A DNA stretch of 64,000 nt, from positions 186,001-250,000 of the forward strand of contig NC_020548.1 in NCBI RefSeq assembly GCF_000349945.1, in the 5' to 3' direction. The stretch's first letter is position 1. Each line of letters opens with the position of its first letter. Source of the stretch: Azoarcus sp. KH32C (GTDB taxonomy: Bacteria > Pseudomonadota > Gammaproteobacteria > Burkholderiales > Rhodocyclaceae). A program made the translations under genes and the position numbers. Positions 46,174 to 54,209 of the stretch are shown piece by piece. The notes beneath the pieces were generated by a model, which saw only the letters and a list, made by a program, of their open reading frames with translations, was not told the origin of the DNA and made no database searches.

Positions 46174-47615
46174 GTCGTCTCCTTGTGCTCCTTGGGTGGA
46201 TGGGGGTGGTATTGCAGCTGCGGCGTGGCATCGCGCCGCGCGAAGTGCTGGAAGACTCGGAAGCGCACCTGCACGTCCGGGTCGTCGCGCATGCGCCAGC
46301 GGTCGGTGTCGGCGAGGCGGGGGTGGTCGACCGCCATGGCGCGGTGCAGGGCGTAGCCGTCCTGGCGCAGCAGTCGCAGCACCGGGCGCGGCGTGCGCGG
46401 ATTCAGGATCACCGCGCGGCGCACGTCAGGGCAGTCGTGGACGGCCAGGCGGGCAAGCCGTGAGGGCGCCGTGGCGGGGTGGCGCGCAACGCCTGCGAGC
46501 ACATCCACGTCGCTGCTTCGGGCGAGGCGCCGCAAGACCGCAAATGGGATGTCGTCACGATAGGCCACTGCGGCCTGCACCCACGCGACCCCGTCGCGGC
46601 TCAGGCGATCGAGCAGTTCGTGCGGGCAATGGGGGTGTCGGGCGGCAGCACGACGCACCTCGGAATCGGCATCGGCGGCCGGTCGCACGAGGAGCTCCGG
46701 CGGGCAGGCCGGGTTGCGCGCGAGCACGCGGCGGACCCAGGCGTCGGAGTCGTCGACCAGGCAGCCGGCAAGCACAGGCGAGAGGTCACGCCGGGCAGCG
46801 ACGGCGCGACGCACGGATGCATCGGCATCGAAGCAGCCCGTCACGAGCGCCGCCAGCGGCGTGCCGGGGTTGGCGGCCGCGGCGCGCCGCACGACTGCGT
46901 CGCGGTCGTTCGCGAGTTCGGCGAGCAGCGCCTGGGGGGCGCGCGTCTGCCGGGCGAGGCAGCGGCGTTCCAGAATCGATGCCGGAACCGTTGTAAGGAG
47001 TACGTCCGGGCAGTGCGGATGCAACAGGATCTGGGCGCGCACCGCCTCGTCGTCCGCCTCGGCCCACAGCGCAATGAGCGTGTCTTCGGCGGTAGCGAGG
47101 TTCACTGCCAGCAGGCGCTGTAGCACACCGATGCGGTGCTCGCTCACCGCTGCCAGCACATCGGCGGCCACCCCACCGTTCTCGCACAGCGCGCGCAGCG
47201 TCTCGATCTCGTCGGCAGCAGCGGCAATCTGCCCGAGGATGACCTTGGGCGTGTGGGCATGGCGAGCGATGAGCTGGCGCTGGCGGGCGCTCGTGCCCGC
47301 GCGCCACAGCGCGGCGAGAGCGATTGCGGGCGTCGCCGGATTGCGCGCAAGGCGCAACTGCAGAGCTTCGTCGTCTTCGAGCGCGGCGAGTCGCGCGAGC
47401 ACCGCCGACGCGACAAAGTGCGCCGAGGCAAGCGCCAGGCGGTCGCGGCGCTCCCCGAACATCCGCGCCTCGAGGCCGGCGCGGTCCGACGGCGCGGCGT
47501 AAGGGTAGAGCGCGGCAGCGACGAAGGGGGCGTCGTCCGCGCAAGCCCGAGCCGCCAGCTCGCGCCATTGGCGCCGAGCCGTGCCACGGGTGCGCGGATC
47601 AGGCGAGGAGCGCAT
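46170..47615 (-). CDS. Leucine-rich-repeat-variant (LRV) protein in the dgc-etf operon
   Basis: About 481 residues consist almost wholly of helical repeats of about 24 residues. Each has a core like VRRAVARNP-cP-LL-LA-D-, repeated roughly fifteen times (for example AVVRRAAAANPGTPLAALVTG, WVRRVLARNPACPPELLVR). This is the LRV/HEAT-like fold of protein-binding scaffolds. There is no signal peptide and no clear cysteine cluster of the Azotobacter LRV type. The start could be 47630 (GTG), 47624 or 47615; I chose 47615 because GAGG lies 9 bases before it. It overlaps dgcB at its 5' end and etfB at its 3' end. It may help to assemble the Dgc-ETF complex; that is inference. Confidence 0.85.
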   Translation of the reverse strand: MRSSPDPRTRGTARRQWRELAARACADDAPFVAAALYPYAAPSDRAGLEARMFGERRDRLALASAHFVASAVLARLAALEDDEALQLRLARNPATPAIALAALWRAGTSARQRQLIARHAHTPKVILGQIAAAADEIETLRALCENGGVAADVLAAVSEHRIGVLQRLLAVNLATAEDTLIALWAEADDEAVRAQILLHPHCPDVLLTTVPASILERRCLARQTRAPQALLAELANDRDAVVRRAAAANPGTPLAALVTGCFDADASVRRAVAARRDLSPVLAGCLVDDSDAWVRRVLARNPACPPELLVRPAADADSEVRRAAARHPHCPHELLDRLSRDGVAWVQAAVAYRDDIPFAVLRRLARSSDVDVLAGVARHPATAPSRLARLAVHDCPDVRRAVILNPRTPRPVLRLLRQDGYALHRAMAVDHPRLADTDRWRMRDDPDVQVRFRVFQHFARRDATPQLQYHPHPPKEHKETT

Positions 47616-49764
47616 CTTCTGCATCCTCACGCACCGCGCCCGGTACCGAAGCGGGGCCGGCGAGCGCCTCGGTGATGAGCTCGATGAGCTCGCGCACGAC
47701 GAAGCGCCCTTCGAAGCCGCTGGTCTTCAGCGCGTCCTCGAACATCGTGAGGTCCTTCGGGCAGCACACCACGAAGACCTCCAGTCCTTCGATGTCGCCC
47801 GCCTCGCGCATGCGGATCTGCGAGGGTTTCTCCGCGCCCACAGGATCGGGCATCCAGATGCGGCCACCGCCGGCACCGCAGCAGAAGGAGTTGTCGCGGT
47901 TCCGCACCATCTCGACCAGCTCGCAGCCGAGCGCCTGGAGAATCCGCCGGGGGGCGTCGTAGCCCTTGTTATAGCGACCGAGGTGGCAGGGGTCATGCAG
48001 CGTGACGCGATACCCCAAGGGGCGCGGGACCCTTAGCGTGCCCTCCTCCAGCATGCGCTGCACGAAGCTGGTGTAGTGCTCGATCTCGTACTTGCCGCCG
48101 AAATCGGGGTATTCGTTCCGGATCGTGTTGAACGAATGGGGGTCGGTGGTGACGATGCGCTTGAAGGTCGAGGCGGCCAGCATCGCGATGTTGTTCTCGG
48201 CCAGGAGCTCGTAGAGGCCCTCCTCGCCCACCCGGCGCACGTCGTTGCCGGCGTTGGATTCGCCCTCGAAGAGCAGGCCGTAATCGACGCCCTTGTCGTG
48301 CAACAGCGTGGCGAAGGCCTGGCTCACCTTCTGGTTGCGTGGATCGAAGGCGGCGTAGTCGCCGACGAACCACAGCACGTCCACCGCGTCCTTGCGCGCG
48401 TCCTTGATTTGGAAGGGGAGCGCCTTGGTCCACGCGGCACGCTTGCGCTTGGATTCGCCGAACGAGTTGCCGGTCTTGTGGATGGTCTGCAGGGTCTTCT
48501 GCAGCTGCGGCTCCATCGCGCCGTCCTCGACGAGTTTTCTCCTCATCTGCACGATGATGGGCACATGCTCGATCGCCACCGGGCAGATCTCGACGCAGGC
48601 CATGCACGTGCGGCAGGACCACAGCGTCTCCATGAACACCTGGCCGATGTCCTTGCCATGCACCGAGAGCTTCGCCTCGTCGGGCAGCGCGTTCTTCTGC
48701 AGCGCCTCGTTGGCGAACTCGCGCAAGGACAGGATGACGTCGCGCGGCGACAAGGGGGCGCCCGACGCCCGCGCAGGACAGGCTTCGTGGCAGCGGCCGC
48801 ACTTGGTGCAGGCGTCGAGGTTGAGGAGATGCTTCCAGGTGAAGTCGGTGATGGTGGAGTAGCCGACGCGCTCGCTGTCGGCCGACTGGCGCGGCAGGCG
48901 TTGGGCGGCAAGCGGGTTGCGCAGCATCAGCGAGGCCGGCGCGGTGACAATATGCTTGACCTTGGTGAAGGGAATGAGCGCGATGAGCGTGAGCGCCAGC
49001 GCGCCGTGGAACCACCACAGGCCGCTACGCAGGGCCCCCGCTCCATCGGCGTCCAGGCCCGCGCCGCGCATGGCCTCGGCGACGAGCGCACCGATCGGCG
49101 ACCACCAGCGCAGCTCCCACACTTCGGGGCGGGCCTGCAGCCACACCAGGCGGGAGGCTTCGAGCACGAAACCGGTCGCGCCGATGACGATGAGCGTCCA
49201 CAGGAAGGCCCAATCCTCGCGGCGATAGAAGCTGCGGTCGTAGTCCGGGTCGCCGGGCTGGCGGTCGGGGCGCGCGTAGTCGAGCTTGGGCGGTTTGATC
49301 CAGCCGCGGCGCGCCATCATGTAGAGCAGACCGCCGATGAGGGCCACGCCGGCGAGATCGAGCACCAGCGAAAACCACAGGTAGAAGTCGCCGGTCCAGA
49401 CGCTCCGACCCATGAGGCGGGCGATGACGTCGTAGTCGAGCGCGATCACTGAAGTGCCGACGAAGAGCAACGCGAAGCCGAAAAAGATCAGCCGATGCGC
49501 GCGACCGGCGGACGGATCGCGGCGCACGAGGGTGCGGTGGGAAAGCACCGTGCGGCACATGTCGATGAAGCGCGGGACGAGCTCGAGCGCGACGCCCAAG
49601 GGCTGGCCGCGGCGGTACTTGCGGATCTGCACCCAGGTGCCCCAGCAGAAGACACCGATGGCGGCAAAGCCGACGACATAGAACAGCGCGATGGCCGGCG
49701 ACGAGAACCCCTCGAAGAGGATGCGCGTCACGTGTTGCGGATCGAATCTCTCTGTAGCGAACAT
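47599..49764 (-). CDS. dgcB: Membrane iron-sulfur protein DgcB-like
   Basis: The 721-residue protein has about six membrane helices in the first 290 residues, with a NarI-like cytochrome b fold. Two 4Fe-4S motifs follow (CTKCGRCHEACP and CRTCMACVEICP), and then two CCG-type cysteine-rich domains (DPCHLGRYN, FCCGAGGG, VCCPKDL). This is the architecture of heterodisulfide reductase-like proteins and of DgcB in Pseudomonas, which passes electrons from dimethylglycine oxidation to the membrane. It overlaps the LRV gene and lies 214 bp after dgcA. Confidence 0.9.
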   Translation of the reverse strand: MFATERFDPQHVTRILFEGFSSPAIALFYVVGFAAIGVFCWGTWVQIRKYRRGQPLGVALELVPRFIDMCRTVLSHRTLVRRDPSAGRAHRLIFFGFALLFVGTSVIALDYDVIARLMGRSVWTGDFYLWFSLVLDLAGVALIGGLLYMMARRGWIKPPKLDYARPDRQPGDPDYDRSFYRREDWAFLWTLIVIGATGFVLEASRLVWLQARPEVWELRWWSPIGALVAEAMRGAGLDADGAGALRSGLWWFHGALALTLIALIPFTKVKHIVTAPASLMLRNPLAAQRLPRQSADSERVGYSTITDFTWKHLLNLDACTKCGRCHEACPARASGAPLSPRDVILSLREFANEALQKNALPDEAKLSVHGKDIGQVFMETLWSCRTCMACVEICPVAIEHVPIIVQMRRKLVEDGAMEPQLQKTLQTIHKTGNSFGESKRKRAAWTKALPFQIKDARKDAVDVLWFVGDYAAFDPRNQKVSQAFATLLHDKGVDYGLLFEGESNAGNDVRRVGEEGLYELLAENNIAMLAASTFKRIVTTDPHSFNTIRNEYPDFGGKYEIEHYTSFVQRMLEEGTLRVPRPLGYRVTLHDPCHLGRYNKGYDAPRRILQALGCELVEMVRNRDNSFCCGAGGGRIWMPDPVGAEKPSQIRMREAGDIEGLEVFVVCCPKDLTMFEDALKTSGFEGRFVVRELIELITEALAGPASVPGAVREDAEDALLA

Positions 49765-49824
49765 GGGCGATGGTCCGTCTGATGTGGCGGGTGCCGGCCG
49801 GGCCGGCGTCCAGCGCCGCGTATG

Positions 49825-49945
49825 CCCCCTCTCCCCGCAAGGAGAGGGACGGGGAAAGGGGGCGGCGACGCAGGGGACGGTCGGATCGGGGCGCGGGAGG
49901 GGGCAGGCCCTCCCCTACCCTCGTCCGGACGGGAGAGGGTTGCCC
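49825..49945. repeat. GC-rich inverted repeats between dgcA and dgcB
   Basis: The 214-bp gap holds several CCCTCTCC/GGAGAGGG blocks that pair with each other (for example CCCTCTCC at 49827 with GGAGAGGG at 49842, and CCCTCCCCTACCC with GGGAGAGGG). This looks like a REP-type element inside the operon. Confidence 0.55.
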
Positions 49946-49978
49946 GGCACCGGACCGCCCCCTCGGGGGCTACGGCGC

Positions 49979-52171
49979 TTACACCTTGTACTGGATCTCG
50001 AAGGTCCCGCCCGGCTTGTGCGGCGTCCCCCACACCGCCACCTCGCGGCGGTACGGCAGCGGCAGCTGGGCGTTTTTCTCCTCGATCTCGCGCGCCAGAC
50101 GGTGGCCGCTGAAGGTCGCGTCGGCGATCAGGCGCGGCGCTTCGGCGTCACCGATGAGATACACGTCCTTGATGCCCTTCGCCGCCCACTGGTCCTGCGC
50201 CGCCTTGAGTTCGCGGAACAGGCTGTCGTTGGAGCGCCGGCCGGTGACCAGCACCAGCGAGTCGAACTCGAGCCAGCGGTGCGTCTTGTTCGTGTCGCGG
50301 GGCAGGTTGCCCGGGCCGCGATAGGTGCGCTTCGAGCCGTCGCCCCAGATGTTGTACACCTCCAGCGCCCCCGGCTTGATCTGGCTGCAGAAGTGGTCGC
50401 CCATCTCCTTGACGCCGAGCTCGTGCAGCCGCCGCATCATGTTCGGGTACTCGAGCGTGAAGTGCATGTAGTTCGCCAGATGCACCCCGCTGACGATCGT
50501 CACCTCGTGCCCCGCCACCGCCAGCTTCTCGGCGAGGCTCGGCGCCATGAAGTAGGTGTCGGCGTTGAGGATCACGACACGCTTGCCGATCGGCTTCTTG
50601 CCGGCGATCACCTGCTCCGGCGTGAGCTGGTCGTCGCGGGTGGCATCGGCGCCCGGGATGATGTCGTGCGAGAGGCAGTTCGTGCCGTCGCCGACCCAGT
50701 GCGCGCCCGTCGCGATGACGACCTTCTCCGCGCCGTACTCGAGGATTTCCGCCGCGCTCATCGGCTTCTGACCGAGGGCGAGCTGGTGCTGCTTGTTCTG
50801 CTTCAGCAGCTTGGCGATCTGCGTCTCGCGGTAGTCGCGGTGATAGCCCCATTCGCCCAGGCCCGGCAGCGTGACGACCTGATTGAGGTGGCCGCCGATC
50901 TTCTCGGCCGTGTCATAGAGGTGCACCGTGTGGCCGCGCTCCATCAGCACGCGCGCGCACTCGGAACCGGACGGGCCGGCGCCGATCACGAGCACCGCGT
51001 CATCCGACTTGGCCTTGGCGAACTTCTCGGGATGCCATCCGCGGCGGTATTCCTCGCCGGCCGTCGCGTTCTGCGTGCAGATCATCGGCGGCCCGCCGAT
51101 CTCCCAGCGCGAGATGCACACGTTGCAGCCGAGACAGACGCGGATGTCGTCGACGCGGCCCTCTTCGATCTTCTTCGGCAGGTAGGGATCGGCGATCGAG
51201 GGGCGCGCGGCGCCGATGATGTCGGCATAGCCCTTGGTGACGATCTCGGCCATCTTCTCCGGATCGGTGTAGCGGCCCACGCCCAGCACCGGCTTCTTCG
51301 ACACCTGCTTGATGAACTTGGTCCAGGGCACTTGGTGGCCCTGCTGGTAGAAGCGCGACGGACCGGCGTCCTCACCCCACTCGGCGATGTCGCCGACATC
51401 GACGTCCCACAGGTCGAGCAGCGAGTCGGCCATCTCGACGAAGGCCATGCCGTCCCTTTCGACCTCGATGCCGGCCTGCCCGTACAGCGAGTCGACCGCA
51501 AAGCGCGTCGCGATCGCGCAGTCGTCGCCAACGGCGCGGCGCACCTTCTCCAGCGTTTCGAGCCAGAAGCGGGCGCGGTTCTGGACCGAACCGCCGTACT
51601 TGTCGGTGCGCTTGTTGTAGTAGGGCGACAGGAACTGCAGCGGCAGGTAGGAATGCGCGCCGTACACATAGACGATGTCGAAGCCAGCATCACGTGCGCG
51701 CAGCGCCGCATCGACGTAGAACTGCTGCACCTGGGCGATGTCGTCGAGGTCCATCTCCTTGCAGTAGGTCAGCGTCTCGAACTCGGAGGCATACTGGCTC
51801 GGCCCGCGCGGCGTGGCGCGGCTCTCCATGCAAGGCGCATGAGCGCCGCCGTACCACATCTCGATGCCGGCCAGCGCGCCGTACTTGTGCACCTCATCGG
51901 TCATCGCGCGCAGGTTGCGCACGTCGCCTTCGTCCCAGATGCGGGCTGACAGGCGATGGGTGTCATCGGACTCGGGGTGGATCGAGCAATATTCGGTGTT
52001 CATCGCCGCCCAGCCGCCTTCGGCCTTCATCGAGCGGTGCGCAGCCTGGAATCCGGGCAGGTTCGAGCCGGCGCCGATGCAGTGCGGAACCTGATAGAAA
52101 CGGTTGCGCAGGGTTTTCGGGCCGATCTGGATCGGTTCGAAGAGAATGTCGTAACGGGGATCGCGGGCCAT
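49979..52171 (-). CDS. dgcA: Dimethylglycine dehydrogenase, DgcA-like
   Basis: The 730-residue protein has an N-terminal old-yellow-enzyme TIM barrel (LFEPIQIGPKTLRNRF; YGGSVQNRARFWLE) binding FMN. A cysteine motif CLGCNVCISRW...MICTQN follows for one 4Fe-4S cluster near residue 350-385, and a C-terminal Rossmann domain carries VIGAGPSGSECARVL. This is the trimethylamine dehydrogenase family, as in DgcA. It oxidises dimethylglycine to sarcosine in the cytoplasm. The ATG at 52171 has a GGAGA 7 bases upstream. The gene lies 61 bp after the GcvT-like gene. Confidence 0.9.
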   Translation of the reverse strand: MARDPRYDILFEPIQIGPKTLRNRFYQVPHCIGAGSNLPGFQAAHRSMKAEGGWAAMNTEYCSIHPESDDTHRLSARIWDEGDVRNLRAMTDEVHKYGALAGIEMWYGGAHAPCMESRATPRGPSQYASEFETLTYCKEMDLDDIAQVQQFYVDAALRARDAGFDIVYVYGAHSYLPLQFLSPYYNKRTDKYGGSVQNRARFWLETLEKVRRAVGDDCAIATRFAVDSLYGQAGIEVERDGMAFVEMADSLLDLWDVDVGDIAEWGEDAGPSRFYQQGHQVPWTKFIKQVSKKPVLGVGRYTDPEKMAEIVTKGYADIIGAARPSIADPYLPKKIEEGRVDDIRVCLGCNVCISRWEIGGPPMICTQNATAGEEYRRGWHPEKFAKAKSDDAVLVIGAGPSGSECARVLMERGHTVHLYDTAEKIGGHLNQVVTLPGLGEWGYHRDYRETQIAKLLKQNKQHQLALGQKPMSAAEILEYGAEKVVIATGAHWVGDGTNCLSHDIIPGADATRDDQLTPEQVIAGKKPIGKRVVILNADTYFMAPSLAEKLAVAGHEVTIVSGVHLANYMHFTLEYPNMMRRLHELGVKEMGDHFCSQIKPGALEVYNIWGDGSKRTYRGPGNLPRDTNKTHRWLEFDSLVLVTGRRSNDSLFRELKAAQDQWAAKGIKDVYLIGDAEAPRLIADATFSGHRLAREIEEKNAQLPLPYRREVAVWGTPHKPGGTFEIQYKV

Positions 52172-52232
52172 CTTATTGTCTCCAAGTCTCCAACCGGTGA
52201 TGAAACGGGATTTGCAACTCCGCCGCCTGAAC

Positions 52233-53348
52233 TCAGGCCGCCTGAACTCTGGCGCGCAGGCGCAGTGGGTCATAGAACGGCGTCCTCACGACCACACCGC
52301 CGTGGTTGCCGGTGCCATCGCGGATCTCGACCTTCGTCCCGAGCGCCTTGTACTCGGGCTTGAGGTGAACCAGCGCGAGGGATTGCATCAGGTAGCGGCT
52401 GAAGGAGGCGCTGGTCACGACGCCGGCCTCCTTGCCGTCAACCAGGATCGGCGCCCCGGCCTCGACTGCGGCGTCGTGACGTACGGCGACCCCCGCCTGG
52501 AAGAAGCGCTCCTTGCCGCGTGCCGCGAGCAAGGCCGTCTTGCCGACATAGTCGGCGGCCTTGTCGGCATCGATCGCCCAGCCGAGATTCACCTCCCAGG
52601 GCGTGGTATCTCCCTCGGGCATGTCGAAGGGGAAGAACAACAGCCCAGCCTCGATGCGCGCCACCTCGAGCGAATCCCACGAGCAGGGAATGACGCCGTG
52701 CGCGGCGCCCACTTCGAGGATCGCATCCCATAGGGCCACGGCATGCTTGGAGGCGCAGGCGAGTTCGAAGCCCTGCTCACCCGAGTAGCCGCCGCGCGAA
52801 ACGGCCACCGGCAGACCGCAGAGCGTGGTCTCCCGATGTTCGAAATACGGCAGCGAGGCGAGCTCGGTGCCTATATGGGGCTGCAGCAAGGCGGCCGAGC
52901 GCGGCCCCTGCAGCGAAAGCATGTGGATGTCGAGATCCTGCTCCCAGCTCACCCGACGTCCCTCGCACAGCGCGGCAAGTTGCGCCTGCGTGGTGCCGCT
53001 GCCGTGGGACAGGCGGAACGCCGACTCGCCGTCGCGGATCACCATCAAGTCGTCGCTGATCGCGCCGCGTTCGTCGACCAGGGCTGCCAGCCGCGCGGTG
53101 CCGGGACGCAGGCGATGGACGTCGATCGGCACCAGCCGGTCGATCACCGACGCGGCATCGGCGCCCGACACGCGGACGATGTTCAACGCACTGATGTCAT
53201 AGAGGCCGGCGGCGGTGCGCACTGCGACGACTTCGTCGTGCGGGTCGCGCCGATATCGCCAGGGAATCGGCATTTCGTTCCAGGTCGCGCCGTCCAGACT
53301 CGAACCCAGTTCGCGATGGCGAGGGTTCAGAATCGAATTTCGTGTCAT
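52233..53348 (-). CDS. GcvT-family aminomethyltransferase (folate-dependent demethylase)
   Basis: The 371-residue protein has the GcvT fold: YDISALNIVRVSG, GAISDDLMVIRDG, and the folate region SRGGYSGEQGFELAC and SLEVARIEAGLLFF. It is close in length to DmdA and DMG-type demethylases, and no glycine cleavage genes are nearby. It is the first gene of the dgc operon, so it probably transfers a methyl group from a betaine-derived amine to tetrahydrofolate. The exact substrate is not clear from sequence. The start has GGAG 8 bases upstream. Confidence 0.85.
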   Translation of the reverse strand: MTRNSILNPRHRELGSSLDGATWNEMPIPWRYRRDPHDEVVAVRTAAGLYDISALNIVRVSGADAASVIDRLVPIDVHRLRPGTARLAALVDERGAISDDLMVIRDGESAFRLSHGSGTTQAQLAALCEGRRVSWEQDLDIHMLSLQGPRSAALLQPHIGTELASLPYFEHRETTLCGLPVAVSRGGYSGEQGFELACASKHAVALWDAILEVGAAHGVIPCSWDSLEVARIEAGLLFFPFDMPEGDTTPWEVNLGWAIDADKAADYVGKTALLAARGKERFFQAGVAVRHDAAVEAGAPILVDGKEAGVVTSASFSRYLMQSLALVHLKPEYKALGTKVEIRDGTGNHGGVVVRTPFYDPLRLRARVQAA

Positions 53349-53398
53349 CGGAAATTCTCCGCTTGGGTTGTGATCGCGGAGCCGAGTATGGGCAGCTC

Positions 53399-53441
53399 CA
53401 CTAGGCGGGAAAATTTCTACTTGGCACTACTCACTAGGTGG
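53399..53441. promoter_or_regulatory. Direct repeat in divergent promoter region
   Basis: CACTAGGCGG (53399-53408) and CACTAGGTGG (53432-53441) lie exactly 33 bp apart, about three helical turns. They stand between the divergent GcvT-like and flavin reductase genes. A regulator binding both copies on one face of the helix is plausible. Confidence 0.45.
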
Positions 53442-53507
53442 TATCGATGCGTCCTATGCGAGAGCGCTAGCATCGGCGCGTGTTCAGAGTCGCCTCAGGA
53501 GACCAAC

Positions 53508-54020
53508 GTGATCGACTCCCGCGAGCTTCGCAACGCACTGGGCCATTTCGCGACCGGTGTCACCGTTGTCACGACGCGCAACGCGGCCGGCGCGCCGATC
53601 GGCGTCACCATCAACAGCTTCGCATCGCTGTCGCTCGACCCGCCGCTGATTCTTTGGAGTCTTGCGAAGAAGTCGCACAGCCTCGCCGCGTTCGAGGCCG
53701 CACCGCATTTCGCGGTGCATGTGCTCGCGGCCGACCAGCGGGCGCTGTCGGACCGGTTTGCGCGCAGCAGCGACGACAAGTTTGCCGACGTCAGAGCGTC
53801 GAGCGGACTCGGTGACGTGCCGCTGCTGCCGCACTGCGCCGCGGTTTTTCAATGCTCGGTCGAGCACTGCTATGACGGCGGCGATCATATGATCGTCGTC
53901 GGCCGCGTGCAGCGCTTTGCGACTGACGATCGGCCTCCATTGCTGTTCTACCGGGGTCGCTACGCCAGTGGGGATGACGCGCCGCAGGCGCTTGGGAGCC
54001 TTGTGCGCGTAGTCTGCTGA
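53508..54020 (+). CDS. Flavin reductase (RutF/HpaC type)
   Basis: The 170-residue protein has the split-barrel FMN reductase fold: LRNALGHFATGVTVVTTRN, GVTINSFASLSLDPPLILWSL, and GGDHMIVVGRVQ. It reduces flavin with NAD(P)H for a partner monooxygenase. The GTG at 53508 has AGGAG 6 bases upstream. No partner oxygenase lies beside it, so the partner is unknown. A frameshifted fragment of a related gene lies at 59875. Confidence 0.92.
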   Translation: MIDSRELRNALGHFATGVTVVTTRNAAGAPIGVTINSFASLSLDPPLILWSLAKKSHSLAAFEAAPHFAVHVLAADQRALSDRFARSSDDKFADVRASSGLGDVPLLPHCAAVFQCSVEHCYDGGDHMIVVGRVQRFATDDRPPLLFYRGRYASGDDAPQALGSLVRVVC

Positions 54021-54209
54021 CTGCACCCGGCCACTTCCGCTCTGTAACCCGTCCTATCGGCTACGTATGCAACTTGGCCGAGATCGAGTAATGGCTGTAT
54101 TCACTAGAATTTGGACACACCCGGACGAGAAAGCATGAACGGGTCTCTTCAATAACACGCTCCACCATCGTCGCAGACCGGACCTTCTGTGTCGTACTGT
54201 TGAATGTCA
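54021..54209. other. 189-bp gap after flavin reductase
   Basis: No gene, hairpin with T-tract, or repeat is apparent between the flavin reductase and the 718-aa gene. This marks the left edge of the second accessory stretch. Confidence 0.5.
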
